Source of the DNA: Phycisphaerae bacterium
GTDB taxonomy: Bacteria; Planctomycetota; Phycisphaerae; SM23-33
Assembly (NCBI GenBank): GCA_016782885.1
Contig: JADHXQ010000025.1
Span: forward strand, 1 to 48,575
Length of the DNA: 48,575 nt
Direction of reading: 5' to 3'
The notes under the pieces were generated by a model. It was not told the origin of the DNA and ran no database searches. It worked only from the letters and a program-made list of their open reading frames with translations. The position numbers and the translations under genes were made by a program. Positions 17,963-25,048 of this stretch are shown in pieces; the stretch's first letter is position 1; every line of letters starts with the position of its first letter.

Positions 17963-18067
17963 TTAGCCTGTCTCGTTCTCCACCAAACCGCCTTCTACAT
18001 ACTGGTGAATCATGGCGGAGATGAGGGTTTGGCAGGGCATGCCTTTTTCTTCTTTGTTCAATTTCAT
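17963..18067 (-). pseudogene. Remnant of a CopG-type antitoxin
   Basis: The final 35 codons read KGMPCQTLISAMIHQYVEGG, closely resembling the C-terminal helix of CopG/ribbon-helix-helix antitoxins (usually KGxPYQTLISS and HxYVxGxL). The DNA-binding N-terminal strand is missing because the frame runs into the end of the ParE gene at 18069. A neighbouring toxin-antitoxin cassette has evidently been truncated here. Confidence 0.55.
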
Positions 18068-18068
18068 C

Positions 18069-18392
18069 TTACCGCAGTAGTCTTCTTTCCAGAAGGTCCT
18101 GAAGTTCCCTGCGTCCATCCAGGACGCAATGAATGAATACTTTTTTTCCTTCAATTTCGTATATTACACGATAGGGCTTGAAATGAACTTCCAGATAAGT
18201 AGTTACATTTATTCGGGCCAGTTCGGGCGGAACGCGCCCTCTTTCAGGGAGATGATCCAGGCTGTAGCAGAGATCCTCTATTTTTCCGAACACATAATCA
18301 GCAGCTTGAGCTGAATCATGCTGCAAAATATATTCGTAGATCCCAAGTATATCTGCCTGGGCTTCGTCAATCATCGCCACGCTATAGATCAC
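18069..18392 (-). CDS. ParE/RelE-family toxin
   Basis: The 107-residue protein has the ParE/RelE fold signature: helical N-terminus (DEAQADILGIYEYILQ), the LPERGRVPPEL turn and the strand pair YLEVHFKPYRVIYEIEG and KVFIHCVLDGRRELQDLL. The GTG start (18392) overlaps the antitoxin stop in GTGA. An internal ATG at 18374 is an alternative. Family toxins poison gyrase (ParE) or cut mRNA (RelE); sequence alone does not decide which. The antitoxin gene precedes it, as is standard for type II systems. Confidence 0.88.
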   Translation of the reverse strand: MIYSVAMIDEAQADILGIYEYILQHDSAQAADYVFGKIEDLCYSLDHLPERGRVPPELARINVTTYLEVHFKPYRVIYEIEGKKVFIHCVLDGRRELQDLLERRLLR

Positions 18393-18667
18393 TTCAATTC
18401 CTTGATCTGAGTTCTGAGTTCTTTAAAAGCCTTTTTAGCAGGTTTGAATCCACCTTCCTTTTTGCTTTTTGAGCTTTGGGCCAGCATTTTAAGCAACGCC
18501 AGGCTTTCTTTCATGTTTTCGTAAGATTCAAGATCCTGCACTACTACTTTGGCCTCACCGCTCTGTGTGATAATCAGTGTTTTGTGTTCATCCGCAATCT
18601 CACGTACAAGTTCAGATGCGTGCGCTTTGAGGTAGCTTATTGGCTTAATGGATTCGCTCAATTTCAT
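18389..18667 (-). CDS. Phd/YefM-family antitoxin
   Basis: The 92-residue protein begins SIKPISYLKAHASELVREI and continues with TLIITQSGEAKVVVQD and LESYENMKESLALLKML, the Phd/YefM DNA-binding fold. The lysine-rich C-terminus would wrap the toxin. AAGGAG lies 7 nt before the ATG. It neutralises the downstream ParE-like toxin and probably represses the operon through the operator described at 18678-18713. Confidence 0.9.
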   Translation of the reverse strand: MKLSESIKPISYLKAHASELVREIADEHKTLIITQSGEAKVVVQDLESYENMKESLALLKMLAQSSKSKKEGGFKPAKKAFKELRTQIKELK

Positions 18668-18677
18668 GATATTCTCC

Positions 18678-18713
18678 TTGACCTAAATATAGTCTTTTTA
18701 TCGGTCAAGTCAA
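18678..18713 (-). promoter_or_regulatory. Promoter and likely operator of the Phd/ParE operon
   Basis: On the minus strand TTGACT (18713-18708) and TATATT (18691-18686) are 16 nt apart, a good sigma-70-like promoter. TTGACC (minus strand, 18708-18703) and GGTCAA (minus strand, 18683-18678) form an inverted repeat spanning the -10 region. This is suited to autorepression by the antitoxin. Confidence 0.6.
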
Positions 18714-18736
18714 GATATAATATTTTTAGCGGTCTA

Positions 18737-18793
18737 GCGGTAACATTTCGTGTCAGCGGCGCCGAAGGCGTCCGTTGCACACGCTGGTTATGC
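18737..18793. repeat. attC-like imperfect stem-loop
   Basis: The segment begins GCGGTAAC and ends GTTATGC, with arms CGTGTCAGCGG and CCGTTGCACACG around a GCGCCGAAGGCG hairpin. Unpaired bases on one arm, about 57 bp total length and position beside a toxin-antitoxin pair resemble integron recombination sites. The outer boxes match the RYYYAAC/GTTRRRY consensus poorly, so the call is tentative. Confidence 0.3.
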
Positions 18794-19229
18794 TGTTTAA
18801 TCGGACCGCACGGCCACGCCAGTATCCCACGCCCGAACCAGAGACGACCACAACACGAAGACCCTTGTCGAAGTTGTAGTGGCTGTCGGTAGTGCTCCAG
18901 TGGAGAACCGCGACTCGACAGTGCGGCGCATCGTCGGTCCACGAGCCGCCGCGGAAAATACGATATTCTGTTTCTGCCGTATTCTCGGGGTCAACGTTCT
19001 TCACTTTCCCATTGCGCCTCAGTGGGAACCACAATCTGCTTGCCAGTCTTCTTCGACAACGCCGTGCAGAACGCCGTCGCATCATCCCAATTGATGCGGG
19101 TGGCGGCGTTGCTTGCGCCAGACTTGGCGTACTCCTGACCATCCCACGGCTCGGTGCCCATCACGGTCTTCCACTGGGCTTGCGTAATCTCATAGACGCC
19201 CATGTAGAACGGTCTACTGATTGCCACCT
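18790..19229 (-). pseudogene. Fragment of a formylglycine-generating-enzyme-type protein
   Basis: At 19227-18991 the frame reads ISRPFYMGVYEITQAQWKTV and ends VPTEAQWESEER, the middle of an FGE-sulfatase (SUMF1/EgtB) domain. It then shifts frame near 19000, and YRIFRGGSWTDDAPHCRVAV and HYNFDKGLRVVV continue the same domain. The N-terminus and the stretch between WE and the RGGSW block (normally about 80-100 residues) are missing. The enzyme class oxidises a sulfatase cysteine or serves as a lectin-like fold. This copy is dead. Confidence 0.8.
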
Positions 19230-19235
19230 GGCGCT

Positions 19236-20027
19236 TCAGGCCTCGATCAGTTGGATATCGTCCATCGTGCCCAGGGGTCCGTTGGCCAGTTGGAGGTATT
19301 CGATACGCGCAGGGTCGTGTCCGAGCAGTTCACTGCCCACCGCGTCGACGGCAACGGGATCGAAACTCGCCAGGATCAGGCCCAGTTCCTTCGGCGTCCC
19401 GGCCAGGTGCATACCGGTAAGAGCTACCGTCGCGTCGACAACCGACAGGTCCGGCGACTTGTACAGGCAAACGTCAAATACCGACTTGTGCGTCGATGGC
19501 GAATGCAGCTTCGACTTGTTCCAGCATCCCCGGTAGAACGGGGCGGGCGCCAGGCCGAACATGTTCTTCAGGGCGATCGTGGTCACCGTGAAACTGTGAT
19601 CCTTGAGGACCGGAAGGGAGATTATAAAGGCGTCCTGGGCGATAACGGGCAGGTGAAACTCTTTTAATTGCAAAGCGTTGGGGTCGCTGAGCGTGACCGC
19701 GGGGGCGGTGTTGAAGTCGATCAGGCGGACTCCAAATTCGCGGGCAAGGTCACCGTAACCGGTGGACTCGAATACGTCGCCGGTGGTCCCGCTTCCGCAA
19801 CCTTCGCCTATGGCGATTTCGGCGCTGGTGTGTGACCTGCAGTACTCCAGTACCCCCCGGGCGGCGCCTACGTTTGTCGTCACCGGTGGCGCATCGGCCA
19901 GCGTGAGGTTCGGCTTGATGATAATCAGCTTGTCATCGGGCAGCCTGGCGCCGGCGCCGATTGCATCCAGCGCAGTAGCGATGCTGCTGCTGTAGTCGGT
20001 ACACTTTATTTTCGCGACAATACTCAT
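19236..20027 (-). CDS. DUF362 family protein
   Basis: The 263-residue protein shows the DUF362 layout: KLIIIKPNLT near the N-terminus, EIAIGEGCGSGTTGDVFESTG in the middle, then LPVLKDHSFTVTTIALKNMFG and a C-terminal DPVAVDAVGSELLG. Many family members carry an extra ferredoxin domain; this one does not. The biochemical role is unknown. Its start lies 3 nt after the queA stop, so it is co-transcribed with queA. It abuts the FGE fragment at its 3' end. Confidence 0.85.
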   Translation of the reverse strand: MSIVAKIKCTDYSSSIATALDAIGAGARLPDDKLIIIKPNLTLADAPPVTTNVGAARGVLEYCRSHTSAEIAIGEGCGSGTTGDVFESTGYGDLAREFGVRLIDFNTAPAVTLSDPNALQLKEFHLPVIAQDAFIISLPVLKDHSFTVTTIALKNMFGLAPAPFYRGCWNKSKLHSPSTHKSVFDVCLYKSPDLSVVDATVALTGMHLAGTPKELGLILASFDPVAVDAVGSELLGHDPARIEYLQLANGPLGTMDDIQLIEA

Positions 20028-20030
20028 GGG

Positions 20031-21104
20031 CTACTCGATCAGCATGGCATCTCCGTAGGAAAAAAAACGATATTTGCTTTCGACCGCGTGACGGTAGGCC
20101 GCCAGGATCATCTCCACCCCGCCGGTGGCGCCGGGGCTGCAGAAGGCGCTTACCAGCATCAGCAGCGTGCTCCTGGGCAGGTGGAAGTTCGTTATAAGGG
20201 CGTCGACGGACCGGAACTCCGCCGGCGGGTAAATGAATATGTCAGTGGTCCCGGATGCCGGGGCAAATCGATCGGACCGGGCGGAAAGCGTTTCCAGCAC
20301 GCGGACAACCGTCGTGCCAACGGCCACAATTCGCCGCCCTTCATCGCGCGCGGCGTTGATGGCCCGGGCGGTTTCGGACGAAAGTTCGTATACCTCGGTA
20401 TGCATCCGGTGATCGGCCAGATCGTCGGTCTTCACGGGCAGGAATGTCCCCGCCCCGACGTGGAGGGTCAGGCGGCAGGTACTTATGCCCGCGGCGGTCA
20501 GGGCGTCGAAGAGTTCGCCGGTAAAGTGCAACCCTGCCGTCGGGGCGGCAACGGCGCCGGGGCTCGATGCGTAAATGGTCTGGTAACGCTTCCGATCGTC
20601 GCTGTCGTCATCGCCGAGGTCGCGATGGATATAGGGCGGTAAGGGAGTCCTGCCGAAGTCCCGCAGGATATCAAGCGCATTTCCCCCGCCGGCGGGGGCA
20701 ACCGCCCATCGCCCCCGGCCGAGATTCTCCACAAGCACAATGAATATCCGGTCGGCGGAACTGCCCGCGATCATCTCAAGCGATTCACCGATCCTGCACC
20801 TGCCGGCGTTTTTCAGCATGACTTCCCACTGCCTATCCCCACGGGTCCGCAAGAACAGACCTTCGACCCTTCCGCCTGTGGACCTGGTGCAGCAGAACCT
20901 CGCGGGGATCACCAGCGTGTCGTTCATGACCAGCAGATCACCGCGACGCAGCAGTTGAGGCAATTGGCGGAAACCGCAATCGTCCCAGATCCCCCGGGCC
21001 CTGTCCAGGTGCAGCAGAGCGGACGCATCGCGCCTGTCCGAAGGCCTCTGGGCGATCAGTTCCGCGGGAAGTTCAAAGTCAAAATCATCGGGTTTCAGAG
21101 CCAT
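20031..21104 (-). CDS. queA: tRNA preQ1(34) S-adenosylmethionine ribosyltransferase-isomerase
   Basis: QueA transfers and isomerises the ribosyl part of SAM onto preQ1 in the tRNA wobble position, giving epoxyqueuosine. The 357-residue protein (from ATG 21104) has FDFELPAELIAQRP, LLVMNDTLVIPAR, PLPPYIHR, AAPTAGLHFTGEL and the C-terminal NFHLPRSTLLMLVSAF block, all family hallmarks, and normal length. A GTG three codons upstream is possible but gives no better ribosome site. The queuosine gene is followed by DUF362. DnaA-box-like sites lie in its 5' flank. Confidence 0.96.
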   Translation of the reverse strand: MALKPDDFDFELPAELIAQRPSDRRDASALLHLDRARGIWDDCGFRQLPQLLRRGDLLVMNDTLVIPARFCCTRSTGGRVEGLFLRTRGDRQWEVMLKNAGRCRIGESLEMIAGSSADRIFIVLVENLGRGRWAVAPAGGGNALDILRDFGRTPLPPYIHRDLGDDDSDDRKRYQTIYASSPGAVAAPTAGLHFTGELFDALTAAGISTCRLTLHVGAGTFLPVKTDDLADHRMHTEVYELSSETARAINAARDEGRRIVAVGTTVVRVLETLSARSDRFAPASGTTDIFIYPPAEFRSVDALITNFHLPRSTLLMLVSAFCSPGATGGVEMILAAYRHAVESKYRFFSYGDAMLIE

Positions 21105-21148
21105 ATCTACCACGTGTAAGGTAATGCCCTTACAAACATGCCCACAAA

Positions 21149-21257
21149 TGTGGATAACTTGCCCGCCATCGTAACTTCAGTCATCCACAATTGTTACCGC
21201 CTACGATAACCACTTGTCCACAAGTTATCAACATCGAACAGAGTAACGTTATGGACA
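21149..21257. promoter_or_regulatory. Cluster of DnaA-box-like sequences
   Basis: TGTGGATAA at 21149-21157 is a perfect DnaA box (TTATCCACA) on the minus strand. One-mismatch boxes are TCATCCACA (21181-21189), TTGTCCACA (21214-21222) and TTATCAACA (21225-21233). A weaker TTATGGACA lies at 21249-21257. Five within 110 bp in a 250-bp intergenic gap, locally less GC-rich than its flanks, is well above chance. This may be a replication-origin-like region or a DnaA-controlled promoter of queA or the downstream small gene. Confidence 0.55.
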
Positions 21258-21366
21258 AATCTGCACAATAAGGGATCGGTGGTTCAGGAATACCAAAGTT
21301 TTCCGTCTCCACTGCCGATAACTACTGGTACACATCAGTAATACGCCAGCACCTGCGAGGTAAGTT

Positions 21367-21564
21367 ATGCCCGTTAAAGTGGACCGAGACATCATCAGCA
21401 CCATTGCATCAATGAAGCGTTCGCAGTTGATCACCCTGCTCCGAAAGATGCGATGCGGTTTTGATATTGACTTCTCAGACGACTACATCAAGTCGATGAA
21501 CATCGAACGTCTCCGCCACATTGCCCTGGCGGCCAGCATGCACGACAATGCCTTCGCCATCTGA
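21367..21564 (+). CDS. Small conserved-looking protein
   Basis: The 65-residue protein (MPVKVDRDIISTIASMKRSQ start) is helical and moderately basic in its first half, with no signal or membrane segment. GAGGT 7 nt upstream of the ATG is a good ribosome site. It is the only plus-strand gene between queA and lpxI and lies next to the DnaA-box cluster. I do not recognise a family. The RSQLITLLRKMRCGFD segment could be a short helical binding motif. Confidence 0.55.
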   Translation: MPVKVDRDIISTIASMKRSQLITLLRKMRCGFDIDFSDDYIKSMNIERLRHIALAASMHDNAFAI

Positions 21565-21575
21565 CCTCATCGGGC

Positions 21576-22472
21576 TTATAGCGGTCGGGCAGGGTCGCTC
21601 AACCCCACTTCCGGAGCATCCGCGGCGCGCCGGCCTACTACGGCTATCTTGAGACTGTCGGCCAACTTCAGCGTTGCGGGTTTGTCGACTATCAGCGTCC
21701 GACCGGCTTCCACGACCAGGCAGATGCACTTGGCGTCTTTCAGGTTGCGAATCGTGCTTGGCCCGATGGTCGGAACGTCGAATCGCATGTCCTGCTTTGG
21801 TCTGGCGACTTTAACCATTGTCCACCCCCCGACACGACAGACTCTTCCGGCGCGTCGGACCATGGCGTCTGTTCCTTCCATGGCCTCAACGGCGATGATG
21901 TCGCGTTCCTTTACGGCGATTGACTGCCCGATATCCAGATCCGCGCTGGCGCGGGCTATCCGCCATCCGAACTCGACATCTTCCTCGGCGGCCCGGGGAA
22001 CGGGCGTTTTGGTAAGCAGACCCTCGTCGGCAAGGTGCTCGGTGCAATATTTTACGCTCGACACAAGTTCAATCCCTTCAGTTCGCAATTCGTCGGCAAC
22101 GGCAAGCAGGACGGCGTTGTCCCGCTTGTCCTTTCGCAGGCGGAAGTACCATATTCTCACAGCCCGCAGGTCCGGGATGTATCGTAACAGACGCAGGGGC
22201 GAATATATATCCTTCTTCTTGACGCCGCCGATCATCACCGTCTCGTGGACGTCGTGTCGGCGGAGCGAGGATATCCACTTGCCCGGGCGTGTGATTCCGG
22301 CCCATGCGAATTCGTCGGCCAGATCTTTCAGACGCGGTGAGGCGTTGCCCGCCAGGCCCACCACGATCAGCGGGCGCCCCAGTTTCTTGACGCCCTGGGC
22401 AACCAGGAACGGAAGGCGCCCCGACCCGGCGATCAGGCCTACCGGATGGCGTTTATCGTATGTTCGGGCCAT
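21576..22472 (-). CDS. lpxI: UDP-2,3-diacylglucosamine pyrophosphatase
   Basis: LpxI hydrolyses UDP-2,3-diacylglucosamine to lipid X in lipid A synthesis and replaces LpxH in many non-enterobacterial diderms. The 298-residue protein has the family blocks LIAGSGRLPFLVA, TVMIGGVKKKD, a DNAVLLAVADELRTEGIELVSS region and the C-terminal DIIAVEAMEGTDAMVRRAG and RFDVPTIGPSTI. It overlaps lolD by one base (TGATG). Linkage to Lol genes supports an outer membrane with lipid A. Confidence 0.95.
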   Translation of the reverse strand: MARTYDKRHPVGLIAGSGRLPFLVAQGVKKLGRPLIVVGLAGNASPRLKDLADEFAWAGITRPGKWISSLRRHDVHETVMIGGVKKKDIYSPLRLLRYIPDLRAVRIWYFRLRKDKRDNAVLLAVADELRTEGIELVSSVKYCTEHLADEGLLTKTPVPRAAEEDVEFGWRIARASADLDIGQSIAVKERDIIAVEAMEGTDAMVRRAGRVCRVGGWTMVKVARPKQDMRFDVPTIGPSTIRNLKDAKCICLVVEAGRTLIVDKPATLKLADSLKIAVVGRRAADAPEVGLSDPARPL

Positions 22473-23173
22473 CAGAGAGGCTCCATCATCAGCCCGTCAA
22501 CGAGGTGCAATATCCTGTCGGCCTGGGCGGCTATGTCTGAATCGTGAGTAACCATGAGGATTGTCTGCCCATTGGCATTGCATCGTTTGAGCAGTTTCAT
22601 GATCTTGGCGCCGGTTTTTGAATCGAGGTTGCCCGTGGGCTCGTCGGCAAGCAGAATGCTCGGATCGTTCATCAGCGCCCGGGCAATCGCCACGCGCTGC
22701 CTCTCGCCACCGGACAATTCGCGCGGGCGGTGTTTCAGGCGATCGCCCAAACCAACGTCATCGAGGATGCCGGCCGCCTTGGCGCGAAGCTTTTTGCGCC
22801 TCGAGAACCAGTTCAGCAGCGGTGTATCGACCATCGCCGGAAGCATCGCGTTATCGAGAACGTTCAGTTCGGAGAAAAGGTGGTAGAACTGGAAGACAAA
22901 GCCGATTTCGTGGCGGCGCATCCGGTTGCAGGCGCCCGCTGAAAGCCCCATAACGTTCCTGTCGTCCAGGGTAATTCCTCCCTCGTCGGCGCGATCCAGA
23001 AGCCCTATCAGGTGCAGCAGCGTGCTTTTCCCGCTGCCCGAAGCGCCAACGATAGCCACAAATTCTCCATCGCCGATAGTGCAGTCCACACCGCGCAACA
23101 CATGCAGGTCCTGGCGACCGAGCCGATAGGTCTTGTGAACGCCCTCGACGAGAATGGCGGGGGGCTTACTCAT
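22472..23173 (-). CDS. lolD: Lipoprotein-releasing system ATP-binding protein
   Basis: This is the ATPase of the LolCDE-type exporter that lifts lipoproteins from the inner membrane. From ATG 23173 it has 233 residues with Walker A GASGSGKST, the Q-loop FVFQFYHLFSELN, the signature LSGGERQRVAIARA and Walker B ILLADEPTGNLD. The start overlaps the permease stop by 8 nt (ATGAGTAA). A longer frame to 23233 exists but lies inside the permease gene. Membership of the LolD/MacB ATPase class is sure; the cargo is inferred from context. Confidence 0.93.
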   Translation of the reverse strand: MSKPPAILVEGVHKTYRLGRQDLHVLRGVDCTIGDGEFVAIVGASGSGKSTLLHLIGLLDRADEGGITLDDRNVMGLSAGACNRMRRHEIGFVFQFYHLFSELNVLDNAMLPAMVDTPLLNWFSRRKKLRAKAAGILDDVGLGDRLKHRPRELSGGERQRVAIARALMNDPSILLADEPTGNLDSKTGAKIMKLLKRCNANGQTILMVTHDSDIAAQADRILHLVDGLMMEPL

Positions 23174-24953
23174 ATCGCAGCGCCTCCACCGGTTGCATAC
23201 GGGCGGCCTTGATCGCCGGTCGTAATGCCCCAATAATCCCGGCCAGTATCGCCGCGAAAACTACCCATACTACGGTATGAAGTTGAATTTCATCGGGGAA
23301 TCGGTCGAACAGGAAACCGTATCTGAATGGCGTAAAACCAAACTCGGTGGCCAACCAGTCAGCAATCTGGTTGATGTTGCGGACAAAACGGTATCCGAGT
23401 ATCACCCCTATTGCCGCACCCACAGCCGCCAATGCCGCCCCGTACAGGAGGAACACACCCGCCACACCCGTACTGGAAGCGCCAATCGCCTTGAGAATAC
23501 CAACGTCCGCGGTCTTCTGCATGACCAGCACGTAGAGAATTACGAAGATCAGGATAACGGCCACCATCGAAACAATACTCAGGATCACTATCATCATGAT
23601 TCTCTGGCCCTCGACGGTGCTGAGCAACTCATGCTGGCGCTGGCGCCATGTTTCGACGCTGACGGACGTCATCGCCGCGCCTGGAAACCGCCCGCGGAAA
23701 CCAAGCCAGGCGCGCTCGATCCTTCTGGAAATGCCCCGCAATTCCTCTTCGGTGGGCTGATCGGCCTTGACCTTGAAGATGATCTGGCTGCACCTGGCGG
23801 GAGCGACAACCAGTTTCGGATCTTCCTGGGAGTACTCGGCCTCCATATGGTTGAGCTTCTGCAGCGTTTCAAACGGTACATACACAAACGCCGAATCGAT
23901 CGGAGGAACACCGCTGCGGTTGTCGTCGATAACCGAGAAGTTTCCGATTTCCGGCGACAAAGCGCTCATATCCATACTGCGCCTTCCCAGGGGAAAAACG
24001 TAGAGGATCACCTTCTGTCCGGGAGTCCAGAGGCGCACGACGTCACCGGTATCGGTGCGAAAACTCAGGGCTTCTATCCCCAGGCCCAAAACAACTCTTC
24101 TGTCCGGATTCTCGTATGCTATGCGCTCGTAGTAGGAAGTTTGCCGCTGGATCGTCTCCAGCCTGACCACCGCCTTCTCAAGGGCCTCAAGCTCGGATTC
24201 CATGGCCTCGATCTTGTCGGGCGCGACGTTGTCGGCCCGAGCCTGTGCCAATGCCTTTCGCCCCTGATCGACATCTTCGCGACCGACGCCCCGGGCCAGC
24301 GCTTCTTCGAGTTGGGCCTGCAGGCTGGTCAACTCGGCGCGATTCCGATCGATATTTCGCAGGTTCGCGACAGCCTCTTCCTGAAGCCTCAAAGCGTTTC
24401 CGATCCTTTCGATCTCGTTGGCCTGTTCGAGGGGTCTGTGGGGACCATCGAATTTTCTGGCTTCCCGTTTGCTCTTCAGTTCGCCTGTCCGTTTGCTTTC
24501 CTGTTCTATTCGAGCGATCAAATCCTTAACGGGCGGATCCCAGGAGAGTTTTCCGGATTTCTGGACAAACAGTCCCTTCCCGAATGCCGATACTTCGGCG
24601 TGTTCGGGGAGTCGGATTCCGGCTATCTGGACCGGGTTGCGATAATGCTCCTGCCCGGAGATACGCAGCATACCGTAGCTTAGGATGTATGGAGACGCTT
24701 CCCGGACCTCGGGCACTTTCTTCCGCACTTCGGCGATGAATTCATCGTAATACGCCAGACCGTGCTGGCCTTCGGCGCTCATGACGACATCACCGAACAG
24801 CCCCTTGGCGGCTTTTTCTATGTTATTGATAAAACCGGTAAACAGGCTTATAACCACCACCATCATGAACACGCATAAAACCACGCCGAGCACCGCAAGG
24901 TAAGCAATCCCGCGACTCTTGAGATATCGAAAGCAAAGAAAAAACTTATACAT
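23166..24953 (-). CDS. LolC/E-type ABC permease with periplasmic coiled-coil insert
   Basis: The 595-residue protein has a MacB/LolC-type N-terminal membrane helix (residues 16-40), a large periplasmic domain and three C-terminal helices in the FtsX fold (about 455-475, 505-530 and 555-580), ending RPAIKAARMQPVEALRYE. Standard LolC/E proteins have about 400 residues. The excess is largely residues about 143-280, a heptad-rich charged segment (IEQESKRTGELKSKREARK, LTSLQAQLEEALAR, MESELEALEKAVVRLETIQR) predicted to form a coiled coil. It pairs with the overlapping LolD. One permease gene is present, so it may act as a homodimer. Confidence 0.88.
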   Translation of the reverse strand: MYKFFLCFRYLKSRGIAYLAVLGVVLCVFMMVVVISLFTGFINNIEKAAKGLFGDVVMSAEGQHGLAYYDEFIAEVRKKVPEVREASPYILSYGMLRISGQEHYRNPVQIAGIRLPEHAEVSAFGKGLFVQKSGKLSWDPPVKDLIARIEQESKRTGELKSKREARKFDGPHRPLEQANEIERIGNALRLQEEAVANLRNIDRNRAELTSLQAQLEEALARGVGREDVDQGRKALAQARADNVAPDKIEAMESELEALEKAVVRLETIQRQTSYYERIAYENPDRRVVLGLGIEALSFRTDTGDVVRLWTPGQKVILYVFPLGRRSMDMSALSPEIGNFSVIDDNRSGVPPIDSAFVYVPFETLQKLNHMEAEYSQEDPKLVVAPARCSQIIFKVKADQPTEEELRGISRRIERAWLGFRGRFPGAAMTSVSVETWRQRQHELLSTVEGQRIMMIVILSIVSMVAVILIFVILYVLVMQKTADVGILKAIGASSTGVAGVFLLYGAALAAVGAAIGVILGYRFVRNINQIADWLATEFGFTPFRYGFLFDRFPDEIQLHTVVWVVFAAILAGIIGALRPAIKAARMQPVEALRYE

Positions 24954-24964
24954 AGCGTACCGTC

Positions 24965-25046
24965 GCGGTCGTGGTCGTGGTCGTTACCGTGGTCGTAGCC
25001 GTAGTCGTTGAGCCAGTTGCCAGTTGCCTGTTGCCTGTTGCCACGC
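24965..25046. repeat. Short tandem repeats between lysS and the Lol permease
   Basis: GTCGTGGTCGTGGTCGTT-type hexamers are followed by CCAGTTGCCAGTTGCCTGTTG-type heptamers. The second set resembles the CCAATTG repeats in the Rhs leaders and the AGCTGAT repeats near dnaX. No coding function is evident. Confidence 0.6.
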
Positions 25047-25048
25047 CG

